Assembly (NCBI GenBank): GCA_007127595.1
Contig: SKZA01000029.1
Location: 1 to 12,616 of the forward strand
Direction: 5' to 3'
Source of the DNA: Kiritimatiellia bacterium
Lineage (GTDB): Bacteria > Verrucomicrobiota > Kiritimatiellia > SLAD01
DNA length: 12,616 nucleotides
Shown here: one piece after another, positions 1-10,754 of the stretch
How positions within the stretch are numbered: position 1 is the first letter of the stretch
Layout: each line of letters opens with the position of its first letter
The notes under the pieces: generated by a model
Seen by the model: only the letters and a program-made list of their open reading frames with translations
Told to the model about the DNA's origin: nothing
Databases searched by the model: none
Position numbers and translations under genes: made by a program

Positions 1-719
1 GCCTCAATCAACGCAGCTCGCGCTTCTTCCACCTTCGCCGCATAGTTTTCAGGCACGGCCTCGATCGTCCACTTCGCGCCTTCGGATGCCTCGTCGTAGA
101 CAAAAACCTTCATCCCGATGAGGTCGATGACACCTTTGTGATCATCTTCCACGCCGTACGGCAGCTGGACGGGAACGGCGGGAATGGCCAACTTTTCGCG
201 CATCTCCCGGACGGCCTTTTCGAAGTCCGCCCCTTTCCGATCCATCTTATTGACGAACGCCAGGCAGGGGATTTTGTATTTCCGCGCCTGGCGCCATACG
301 GTTTCGGATTGGGGTTGCACGCCCGCCACGCCGCAAAACACGCCGATCGCGCCGTCCAGGACGCGCAACGAACGCTCGACCTCCACGGTAAAATCCACGT
401 GGCCGGGCGTATCGATGATGTTGATTTGGTGATCGTGCCAGAAGAACGTTGTCGCGGCGCTGACAATAGTGATCCCGCGCTCTTGTTCCTGTTCCATCCA
501 GTCCATCGTAGCGTTGCCGTAGTCGACTTCGCCGATGCGATGAATGCGCCCGCTATAGAACAGCATGCGCTCGGTGGTCGTGGTTTTACCGGCATCAATG
601 TGGGCCATGATGCCGATATTGCGAATCATGGACAATGGGCGGCGACGCCCCTCCGCTTCGCGCGGGGCGTCGGACTGATCCGGTCGGGATGTGTTTGGAT
701 TTTCCAACACGTTTGCCAT
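1..719 (-). CDS. fusA: Elongation factor G (5' part, runs off the left edge)
   Basis: The first 239 codons are visible from ATG 719; the remainder (roughly two thirds of a normal EF-G of about 700 residues) lies outside. The GTPase motifs are all present: AHIDAGKTT (39-47), the switch I end RGITI (81-85), DTPGHVDF (103-110) and NKMD (157-160). The stretch GVQPQSETVWRQARKYKIP supports a true translocation EF-G rather than LepA or a tetracycline-resistance protein. EF-G uses GTP to move tRNAs and mRNA after peptide bond formation. The start is uncertain. ATG 719 gives about 20 more residues before RNIGIMAH than E. coli has, and ATG 629 (MIRNIGIMAH) gives about eight fewer. Neither has a clear Shine-Dalgarno site; AAAGG lies about 15 bases before 719. 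A strong palindrome lies within the extra segment. Confidence 0.96.
   Translation of the reverse strand, partial: MANVLENPNTSRPDQSDAPREAEGRRRPLSMIRNIGIMAHIDAGKTTTTERMLFYSGRIHRIGEVDYGNATMDWMEQEQERGITIVSAATTFFWHDHQINIIDTPGHVDFTVEVERSLRVLDGAIGVFCGVAGVQPQSETVWRQARKYKIPCLAFVNKMDRKGADFEKAVREMREKLAIPAVPVQLPYGVEDDHKGVIDLIGMKVFVYDEASEGAKWTIEAVPENYAAKVEEARAALIE
643..672 (-). repeat. GC-rich palindrome at the 5' end of fusA
   Basis: A perfect 9-base inverted repeat, CGACGCCCC at 643-651 with GGGGCGTCG at 664-672, encloses a 12-base loop that can itself pair as CGC-GAA-GCG. It lies between the ATG at 719 and the ATG at 629 of fusA. It is therefore either within a translated, variable N-terminal extension or in an untranslated leader. 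No U-run follows it. It could be an RNA regulatory structure or a copy of a dispersed palindrome; the window alone does not decide. Confidence 0.65.
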
Positions 720-738
720 TGTCGTTTCAAGGGGACCT

Positions 739-1209
739 TTACCACCGGTAGTGGGCGAAAGCCCGATTGGCCTGCGCCATTTTGAAGGTGTCTTCCCGCT
801 TCTTGACTGCGGAGCCCTGATTCTTATAGGCATCCATCAGCTCGATGGCGAGGGCGCGCCCCATCGGCACACCTTTGCGTGCTCGCGAAAACTGAATCAC
901 CCAGCGCAGCGCCAGCGATACCTGCCGTTCGTCGCTGACCTCGATGGGGACCTGATAGGTCGCACCGCCGACGCGCCGCGATTTGACTTCCAGGCGGGGA
1001 CGCACATTATCCAATGCGCGCTCCACGAACTCGACCGGGTCTTCCTTGGTCTCATCGTGTATTTGATCCAGCGCGCTGTAGATGATCTGTTGCGCCGTGG
1101 ACTTCTTCCCTCGTGTCATCATGTGGCTGATAAACCGGCCGATCAACGGGCTGTTGTAGCGCACATCCTGCGGCACCGGCCGCTTCACTGCTTTACGTCG
1201 TCTTGCCAT
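739..1209 (-). CDS. rpsG: 30S ribosomal protein S7
   Basis: The protein has 156 residues, the common bacterial length, beginning MARRRKAVKRPVPQDVRYNS. The basic N-terminus and the beta-hairpin KSRRVGGATYQVPIEV (76-91) bind the 3' major domain of 16S rRNA, which S7 nucleates, and lie near the E-site tRNA. The C-terminal helices include KKREDTFKMAQANRAFAHYRW. The ATG is preceded by AAGGATAAG, which overlaps the end of rpsL. In E. coli S7 represses the str operon by binding a spacer of nearly 100 bases between rpsL and rpsG. Here that spacer is only 12 bases, so this control site cannot be present in the same form. fusA follows after 19 bases. Confidence 0.99.
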   Translation of the reverse strand: MARRRKAVKRPVPQDVRYNSPLIGRFISHMMTRGKKSTAQQIIYSALDQIHDETKEDPVEFVERALDNVRPRLEVKSRRVGGATYQVPIEVSDERQVSLALRWVIQFSRARKGVPMGRALAIELMDAYKNQGSAVKKREDTFKMAQANRAFAHYRW

Positions 1210-1221
1210 AGCTTCTTATCC

Positions 1222-1596
1222 TTATGCCTTCGGCGTTTTGGCCCCGTACTTCGAACGTCCGCGCTTGCGTCCATCCACGCCAAGACTGTCCAATGCGCCG
1301 CGTACGATATGGTAGCGCACGCCCGGCAAGTCCTTGACCCGTCCGCCGCGCACCAGCACCATGCTGTGCTCCTGCAAGTTGTGGCCTTCACCCGGGATGT
1401 ACGCCGTCACTTCATAACCGTTGGTCAACCGCACCCGCGCCACTTTTCGCAGCGCCGAGTTCGGCTTCTTCGGCGTTTGCGTCTTCACCTGAAGACAGAC
1501 CCCGCGTCGCTGCGGACAGCGCGATAACGCAGGCGACTTGTTCTTCTTTCGCAGCGGGCGACGCCCTTTATTCACCAATTGATTGATTGTCGGCAT
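1222..1596 (-). CDS. rpsL: 30S ribosomal protein S12
   Basis: The protein has 124 residues, the same length and numbering as E. coli S12. It begins MPTINQLVNKGRR and carries the conserved TPKKPNSALRKVARVRLTNG (41-60) and the loop GGRVKDLPGVRYH (84-96). S12 sits at the decoding centre and monitors codon-anticodon pairing. Lys 43 and Lys 88, at which substitutions give streptomycin resistance in other bacteria, are both the wild-type residue. Asp 89, the residue that RimO methylthiolates in E. coli, is present. The ATG is preceded by GGAAAGAGAG. It opens the str-operon part of the cluster 76 bases after rpoC and is separated from rpsG by only 12 bases. No L7Ae-like gene lies between rpoC and rpsL, unlike in Firmicutes. 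Confidence 0.99.
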   Translation of the reverse strand: MPTINQLVNKGRRPLRKKNKSPALSRCPQRRGVCLQVKTQTPKKPNSALRKVARVRLTNGYEVTAYIPGEGHNLQEHSMVLVRGGRVKDLPGVRYHIVRGALDSLGVDGRKRGRSKYGAKTPKA

Positions 1597-1672
1597 AACT
1601 CTCTCTTTCCGTAACAGAAGTCGCAGAACGTATCAAAACGCCCGCGCCCATTTCAATCGCTGATTTTCCGTT

Positions 1673-4600
1673 TTACGATGATTTCTTCTCCTCAAGGAAG
1701 TCTTCGCCCAGCAATTCCTCGGCGGTGATCGGTTCCGCCAGCGGCACAAGCCGGACATTGCGATACATGTGGAAGCCGGTCCCCGCCGGGATCAGATGCC
1801 CCATGATGACGTTCTCCTTGAACCCGCGCAGGTTGTCGATTCGACCCAGCGCCGCGGCATCCGTCAGCACGCGCGTCGTGTCCTGGAAGGAAGCCGCCGA
1901 GATGAAGCTCTCGGTCTCCAACGCCGCCTTGGTAATACCCAACAGAACCGGCGTCGCTTCCGCGGGGCGCTTGCCTTCGCTCATCGCCCGCTGGTTCTCT
2001 TCCTGGAACAGATAGCGCTCGACCTGCTCGCCCCAAATGAAGCGGGTATCGCCGGGTTCGGTGATCCGCACCTTGCGCAACATCTGATGCACGATGATCT
2101 CGATGTGCTTGTCGTTGATCTCCACGCCCTGCAGACGGTAGACCTGCTGTACTTCGTTGACCAGATGCTCCTGCAGTTCCTGAGGACCGCACACATCAAG
2201 AATCTCTTGAGGCACGACGGGACCTTCGGTCAATTGCTGCCCCTTCTTTACGCGATCGCCCTGGAATACGACAATATGGCGACCCATCGGCACCAAGTGC
2301 TCCTCTTCCTCATTGGTCACCGTGTCCCGCACAAGAATGCGCCGTTTCCCGCGCACAATACCGCCGAACTCGACCACACCATCGATCTTTGCGATCTCTG
2401 CCGCGTCTTTCGGGCGACGCGCCTCGAACAGTTCCGCCACGCGAGGCAGACCGCCCGTAATGTCCTTGGTGCGGGACACTTTACGAGGCGTCTTCGCCAG
2501 CAGCGCGCCTGCGGGCACTTCCGTCCCGGACGACACCATGACGTGCGCGCCGGCCGGAATCGAGTAGTAGTGAATGACTTCCTTGGTTTCCGGCTCCTTG
2601 ATGACGATCTGTGGGTGCAGATCCTCCTTGTGCTCCATCACCACCGTGCCTTCCAGGCCGGTGGACTCGTCCATCTCGCGCCGAACCGTAATCCCTTCGA
2701 TGAAATCATGGAACTCCACCAAACCACGCTGTTCGGCCAAAATCGGCACGTTGTACGGATCCCACTTGCAGAAGCTTTCGCCCTTCTTCACCGTGCCGCC
2801 GTCCGGCACCGTGATCACCGCGCCGATCACGATCGTATGCCGTTCCAGCTCGCGGCCTTCCTCGTCGTAAATACCGATGACGCCGTTCTTGTTCAGCGCG
2901 ATCAGGCTGCCGTCGAGCGCCTGTACCGTGCGCAGTTCGTGGTGATGCACGATACCCGTGTGCTTTGAGATGATCTGCGGCTGCTTGAAGACGGAGCTGG
3001 CCGTTCCGCCGATATGGAACGTACGCATCGTCAACTGCGTACCGGGCTCGCCAATGGATTGCGCGGCGATGATACCAACCGGTTCGCCCAAGGCAACCGT
3101 CTGGCCGGTGGCCGGATTGCGACCATAACACTTCGCGCAACAGCCGTGCCGCGTTTCACAGGTCAGAATACTTCGGATACGCAGTGACTCAAAACCCGCC
3201 TTGTCGATCAATCCCGCGGCGGTCTCATCGATTTCCTGACCGGCCGCGACGATGATCTCCTTGGAACGCGGGTCGCGGATATCATCCAGCGCCGTGCGGC
3301 CGACGATACGTGACGCCAACGGAACGAGTTCCTCGTCGCCTTCGTAGATCGCCTTGATCTCAATACCGTTGAGCGTATGACAATCCTGTTCATAGACAAT
3401 GATGTCCTGCGCTACGTCTACGAGCTTGCGCGTCAGATACCCCGAGTCGGCTGTCTTCAACGCCGTGTCGGCCAATCCCTTGCGGGCGCCGTGCGTACTG
3501 ATGAAGTACTCCAACACGCTCAATCCCTCGCGGAAGTTGGAAAGAATCGGACGCTCGATGATCTCGCCGGACGGACGCGCCATCAGACCGCGCATACCCG
3601 CCAACTGACGAATCTGCTGCTTGCTGCCGCGCGCACCCGAGTCCACCATGATGAAGATCGGGTTCAGGTAATCCTTGTTATCATTGTATTCCATCTTGCG
3701 ATACATCACGTTTGAGATCTCGTCTGTCGCATGGGTCCAGATGTCGATGATCTTATTGTATCGCTCGCCGTCGGTGATGATGCCCTTCCGGTACTGGGCT
3801 TCGACGTCCGCAATCGTCTTGCGCGCATGCCCAATGATATCGTCCTTCTCCGAGGGAATCGCCATATCACCGATACCGACCGAGATCCCCGCCAACGTTG
3901 CGTGCTCGAAGCCGAGCTCCTTCAGGCGATCAAGCATCTTCACGGTCTCGTCCTGACCGGACACGCGGTAACATTCCTCGATCAAGCGCTCCATCGCCTT
4001 CTTCCCGACGATCAAGTTGATGAAGCCCATTTGATCCGGCCAGATCTCATTGAAGAACACGCGACCGACCGTCGTGGTAATGACGCTGACATCCTTGTTG
4101 CCATGGAGTGTTTCGCGGCCGTAGTCCGGGTTCTTGTAACGGATCCGGTCGTGAATGCCCAGAGCGCCCTCGATATACGCCGTATGCACCTCCGCGGGGT
4201 CCACAAGAATCGGCAGGTGCTCGGGCTCCTCCTTCTTCTTGTCGTGCCGGCGACGACTGGCGATACGATCCTTTTGGGAATCGGTCGTCAGATAGTAAAC
4301 GCCCAACGCGATATCCTGCGAAGGGGTCGTAATGGGACGCCCGCTGGACGGTGAGAAGATGTTGTTCGGCGCAAGCATGAGCAGGCGCGATTCCATCTGC
4401 GCTTCGACGGACAACGGCACATGAACGGCCATTTGATCGCCGTCAAAGTCGGCGTTATACGCCGTACAGACGAGCGGATGCACGCGAATGGCTTCGCCCT
4501 CGATCAAGACCGGCTCAAAGGCCTGAATCCCGAGCCGGTGCAACGTCGGCGCGCGGTTCAACATCACTGTGTGGCCGTGGGTCACTTCTTCAAGAATATC

Positions 4601-5848
4601 CCAGACTTCGTCCGCCTCACGCTCGATCATCTTCTTCGCGCTGCGCACCGTGTGCACGACGCTCATCTCTTTCAAGCGCCGGATGATGAACGGCTCAAAC
4701 AGAACCAACGCCATCTTCTTCGGCAGACCGCACTGATGCATTTCAAGTTCCGGGCCGATCACAATGACCGAACGACCGGAATAGTCGACGCGCTTACCGA
4801 GCAGGTTCTGACGGAACCGGCCCTGCTTGCCCTTCAACATATCGCTCAAAGACTTCAGGGGACGGTTACCCGCGCCGGTCACGGCGCGACCGTGCCGACC
4901 GTTATCGAAGAGTGCGTCCACCGCCTCCTGTAACATGCGCTTTTCGTTGCGGATGATGACGTCCGGCGTCTTGAGCGAAAGGAGGTTGCGCAACCGGTTG
5001 TTCCGGTTGATGACGCGTCGATACAGATCGTTAAGGTCCGACGTGGCGAACCGGCCGCCCTCGAGCGGCACCAGCGGACGCAGGTCCGGCGGAATCACGG
5101 GCAGCACTTCCAGGATCATCCATTCCGGGCGCGTCTTGCTCTGGCGGAACCCTTCGATGACCTTGATGCGCTTGGTCAGCTTGGTCTTGGTCTGCTTGCT
5201 GCGCGTGCCTTCCATCTCCGTTTCGATCTCGGCAAGCGTCTTGTCGAGGTCGATCTGCTTCATCAGATCGGCCACGCCTTCGGCGCCCATCTTCGCGACG
5301 AAGGCGTCGCCGTATTTGTCCTGCGCCTCGCGATATTCCATCTCATTCAGCAACTGCTTTTGCTGCAGGGGCGTGTCGCCCGGATCCACGACGATATAAT
5401 CCTCGTAATAGAGCACCCGCTCCAACGCGCGCGCCGTCATGTCCAGCACGAGGCCCATGCGGCTCGGGGTGCACTTGAAGAACCAGATATGCGAAACAGG
5501 AACGGCGAGTTCGATATGGCCCATGCGCTCGCGACGCACGCGAGCAAGGGTCACCTCCACACCGCAGCGATCACAGATCACGCCTTTGTGCTTGATCCGC
5601 TTATACTTCCCGCACGCGCACTCCCAGTCCTTTGTCGGACCGAATATGCGTTCGCAGAACAAGCCGCCCTTCTCCGGCTTGAACGTCCGGTAATTGATCG
5701 TCTCCGGATTCTTAACTTCCCCGTACGACCATGACCGCACCGTCTCGGGAGAGGCCAGCGTAATGCTGGCGTAATCAAATCCCGCATCCTCGAGATCAAC
5801 GCCTAATATGTTTGCCGCATCGCTGTGTTCCAAGTTCCTACCCTCCAT
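1673..5848 (-). CDS. rpoC: DNA-directed RNA polymerase subunit beta'
   Basis: The protein has 1391 residues from ATG 5848, or 1386 from TTG 5833. The clamp zinc ribbon has cysteines 77, 79, 92 and 95. The catalytic NADFDGDQM is at 465-473, with Mg-binding aspartates 467, 469 and 471. The second zinc site uses Cys 823, 897, 904 and 907. The bridge helix region includes YFISTHGARKGLADTALKTA (781-800). The trigger loop begins at AAQSIGEPGTQLTMRTFHIGG (928-948) and is interrupted by the large insertion (about 950-1120) typical of Gram-negative lineages; it resumes at TKDITGGLPRVAELFEARRP (1127-1146). The C-terminus includes RLQGVEINDKHIE and LLGITKAALETESFISAASF. A Lys/Arg-rich loop at 528-540 looks lineage-specific. 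Together with beta it forms the polymerase active site. The gene is intact and is followed after 76 bases by rpsL. Confidence 0.99.
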   Translation of the reverse strand: MEGRNLEHSDAANILGVDLEDAGFDYASITLASPETVRSWSYGEVKNPETINYRTFKPEKGGLFCERIFGPTKDWECACGKYKRIKHKGVICDRCGVEVTLARVRRERMGHIELAVPVSHIWFFKCTPSRMGLVLDMTARALERVLYYEDYIVVDPGDTPLQQKQLLNEMEYREAQDKYGDAFVAKMGAEGVADLMKQIDLDKTLAEIETEMEGTRSKQTKTKLTKRIKVIEGFRQSKTRPEWMILEVLPVIPPDLRPLVPLEGGRFATSDLNDLYRRVINRNNRLRNLLSLKTPDVIIRNEKRMLQEAVDALFDNGRHGRAVTGAGNRPLKSLSDMLKGKQGRFRQNLLGKRVDYSGRSVIVIGPELEMHQCGLPKKMALVLFEPFIIRRLKEMSVVHTVRSAKKMIEREADEVWDILEEVTHGHTVMLNRAPTLHRLGIQAFEPVLIEGEAIRVHPLVCTAYNADFDGDQMAVHVPLSVEAQMESRLLMLAPNNIFSPSSGRPITTPSQDIALGVYYLTTDSQKDRIASRRRHDKKKEEPEHLPILVDPAEVHTAYIEGALGIHDRIRYKNPDYGRETLHGNKDVSVITTTVGRVFFNEIWPDQMGFINLIVGKKAMERLIEECYRVSGQDETVKMLDRLKELGFEHATLAGISVGIGDMAIPSEKDDIIGHARKTIADVEAQYRKGIITDGERYNKIIDIWTHATDEISNVMYRKMEYNDNKDYLNPIFIMVDSGARGSKQQIRQLAGMRGLMARPSGEIIERPILSNFREGLSVLEYFISTHGARKGLADTALKTADSGYLTRKLVDVAQDIIVYEQDCHTLNGIEIKAIYEGDEELVPLASRIVGRTALDDIRDPRSKEIIVAAGQEIDETAAGLIDKAGFESLRIRSILTCETRHGCCAKCYGRNPATGQTVALGEPVGIIAAQSIGEPGTQLTMRTFHIGGTASSVFKQPQIISKHTGIVHHHELRTVQALDGSLIALNKNGVIGIYDEEGRELERHTIVIGAVITVPDGGTVKKGESFCKWDPYNVPILAEQRGLVEFHDFIEGITVRREMDESTGLEGTVVMEHKEDLHPQIVIKEPETKEVIHYYSIPAGAHVMVSSGTEVPAGALLAKTPRKVSRTKDITGGLPRVAELFEARRPKDAAEIAKIDGVVEFGGIVRGKRRILVRDTVTNEEEEHLVPMGRHIVVFQGDRVKKGQQLTEGPVVPQEILDVCGPQELQEHLVNEVQQVYRLQGVEINDKHIEIIVHQMLRKVRITEPGDTRFIWGEQVERYLFQEENQRAMSEGKRPAEATPVLLGITKAALETESFISAASFQDTTRVLTDAAALGRIDNLRGFKENVIMGHLIPAGTGFHMYRNVRLVPLAEPITAEELLGEDFLEEKKSS
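5831..5846 (-). promoter_or_regulatory. Shine-Dalgarno-like site inside the annotated rpoC start, pointing to a TTG start
   Basis: On the coding strand GGAGGG occupies 5846-5841, starting two bases into the ATG-started reading frame. It is followed after seven bases by TTG at 5833-5831, in frame with rpoC. The ATG at 5848 has only an AT-rich ACGATTTAATTGA before it, without any Shine-Dalgarno core. The arrangement suggests that translation starts at the TTG, giving an N-terminus five residues shorter (MEHSDAANIL). Confidence 0.55.
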
Positions 5849-5881
5849 TCAATTAAATCGTTGGCCGTGCCTTCCGTCCGT

Positions 5882-9628
<3,747 letters not shown>

Positions 9629-9680
9629 GCAGCACCTTATAAGCTTGGAAGTGAACGCGAACGGATCAATAACATCGGCA

Positions 9681-9700
9681 CGTCCGCCACTCGGCGGACG
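9681..9700 (-). promoter_or_regulatory. Perfect hairpin in the rplL-rpoB spacer
   Basis: The 96-base spacer between rplL and rpoB holds a perfect 8-base GC-rich stem, CGTCCGCC paired with GGCGGACG, with the tetraloop GAGT on the coding strand. No U-run follows, so it is not a standard intrinsic terminator. In E. coli the same spacer carries a partial attenuator and an RNase III processing site that lower rpoBC expression relative to the ribosomal proteins. By position this hairpin could do a similar job, though the stem is short for RNase III. It could also be a dispersed palindrome. The rest of the spacer shows no convincing promoter. Confidence 0.6.
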
Positions 9701-9724
9701 GCCACCCGGCAATCGAACGACCGA

Positions 9725-10174
9725 TTACTTGATCTCGACTTTGGCGCCGGCGCCTTCGAGCTTCTTCTTGATCTCTTCGGCTTCTTCCTTGGAGACGCCT
9801 TCCTTGACCGGCTTCGGCGCAGATTCGACGAGGTCTTTCGCTTCCTTCAGACCCAACGAGGTCAGACCGCGAATTTCCTTGATGACCTGAATCTTCTGGC
9901 CGCCGGCTTCCGCCAGCACGACCGTGAACTCGGTCTGCTCTTCGGCCGCACCGCCGTCTCCGCCCGCCGCCGCACCCGGCGCCGCCGCTACGGCCATCGG
10001 AGCCGCCGCCGTCACGCCCAGACGATCTTCCAACGCCTTTACGAGCTGCGACAATTCGAGCACCGAGATGCCTTCGATCCAATCAACAAACTCCGCCATT
10101 TTGCCTTCCAACTTGACGGCGTCCTTCTTTTCGGCCGCTTCCGCGGCTTCTGTGGTTTCGGTTGTTTCCGCCAT
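9725..10174 (-). CDS. rplL: 50S ribosomal protein L7/L12 with N-terminal extension
   Basis: From the ATG at 10174 the protein has 149 residues, about 25 more than the usual 120-125. Residues 1-25 are an extra segment rich in Ala, Thr and Glu, followed by three lysines. The canonical dimerisation domain begins at the internal Met 26 and includes VDWIEGISVLELSQLVKALE (30-49). The Ala/Gly-rich hinge covers about 55-77. The globular C-terminal domain (about 80-149) includes KIQVIKEIRGLTSLGLKEAK and ends KVEIK. This domain recruits and activates EF-G, EF-Tu and other translational GTPases. I chose 10174 because AGGAGGAGAG lies just upstream. The internal ATG at 10099 would give a standard 124-residue protein, but its GGAAGG is only three bases away. 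The gene follows rplJ after 37 bases. Confidence 0.96.
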   Translation of the reverse strand: MAETTETTEAAEAAEKKDAVKLEGKMAEFVDWIEGISVLELSQLVKALEDRLGVTAAAPMAVAAAPGAAAGGDGGAAEEQTEFTVVLAEAGGQKIQVIKEIRGLTSLGLKEAKDLVESAPKPVKEGVSKEEAEEIKKKLEGAGAKVEIK

Positions 10175-10181
10175 GACTACT

Positions 10182-10191
10182 CTCTCCTCCT
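10182..10191 (-). promoter_or_regulatory. Strong ribosome binding site of rplL
   Basis: On the coding strand AGGAGGAGAG lies at 10191-10182, with AGGAGG ending 11 bases and GGAGAG ending 7 bases before the ATG at 10174. It is the strongest Shine-Dalgarno sequence in the window. This fits the need for several L7/L12 copies per ribosome against one of each other protein, and it supports the long form of L7/L12. Confidence 0.8.
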
Positions 10192-10211
10192 GATCACGCC
10201 TGCTTACTCCA

Positions 10212-10730
10212 TCAGGCCTTTTCTTTTTTATCCCGTACGGCCTGCAGTACATACAACAGGCTACACACTTTCTGGTTCATTACGCCGACCAGCCCCGTCA
10301 ACGGAGCCGCAATCGTACCCACGAGCTGGCCCAACAATTGCTCGCGCGGCGGCAACGACGCCAGCTTCTCAATATCTTCCGCGCTCAAGACCGCACCCGA
10401 AAAGGCGCCCAGCTTGATGACGGGCTTATCCTTTTCCTTGATGAAGGCTTTCAGGATCTTCGCGGCTTCCACCACGTCGCCCTCGCCGGATACCACCGCC
10501 GTCGGTCCCGTCAGCCCTGCGTTCAGGCCGTCGAGCCCCGCCTCGCCGGTCACACGTCGCAAAAGGCGATTCTTCACCACCGCGTACTCGGCAGAGACGC
10601 CCCGCAGGCGATCGCGCAATTCCGCGGTCTCGTCGACATCCAACCCATGATAGTCGGCCAGGATCACAAACACCTTACCGTCCACCTTCCGGCGGATCTC
10701 TTCGACCATTGTTTCTTTTTCAGGTCTCAT
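10212..10730 (-). CDS. rplJ: 50S ribosomal protein L10
   Basis: The protein has 172 residues. The N-terminal rRNA-binding domain shows the family blocks ADYHGLDVDETAELRDRLR (residues 25-43) and VVKNRLLRRV (51-60). The C-terminal part from LASLPPREQLL (123-133) forms the long helix to which L7/L12 dimers attach. By recalled alignment, the segment from this point to the end is 50 residues, about 10 more than in E. coli and like Thermotoga. This suggests room for a third L12 dimer. L10 anchors the flexible stalk to 23S rRNA beside L11. The chosen ATG has GGGG about nine bases upstream; a second ATG at codon 8 (10709) has only a weak purine stretch. The 24-base gap to rplA leaves no space for the long L10-binding leader known in E. 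coli. Confidence 0.98.
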   Translation of the reverse strand: MRPEKETMVEEIRRKVDGKVFVILADYHGLDVDETAELRDRLRGVSAEYAVVKNRLLRRVTGEAGLDGLNAGLTGPTAVVSGEGDVVEAAKILKAFIKEKDKPVIKLGAFSGAVLSAEDIEKLASLPPREQLLGQLVGTIAAPLTGLVGVMNQKVCSLLYVLQAVRDKKEKA

Positions 10731-10754
10731 GATTCGTATCCCCGTCTTCGTCCG

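Noticed and set aside
691..1527. A 278-codon plus-strand frame across rpsG and rpsL.
   Set aside because: It covers two unmistakable ribosomal protein genes on the other strand and shows no family features of its own.
1600..1672. A possible promoter in the rpoC-rpsL spacer: TTGAAA at 1656-1651 on the coding strand with a weak TACGTT/GATACG about 16-18 bases on.
   Set aside because: The -10 matches the consensus at only about three of six positions; such matches occur by chance. Transcription start mapping would be needed.
1635..1674. AAAACG and CGTTTT as a stem around the rpoC stop, as a terminator.
   Set aside because: Only six mostly A-T pairs with a 28-base loop and no T-run; not a plausible terminator.
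9629..9712. A longer rpoB start adding 28 codons (MPGGRPPSGG...).
   Set aside because: The extra residues read through the spacer hairpin and are unlike any RpoB N-terminus. The ATG at 9628 has an AAGGTG site and gives the canonical start.
10175..10252. A longer rplL start at 10252 adding 26 codons.
   Set aside because: It would overlap the end of rplJ and read through the strong AGGAGG site that clearly serves the ATG at 10174.
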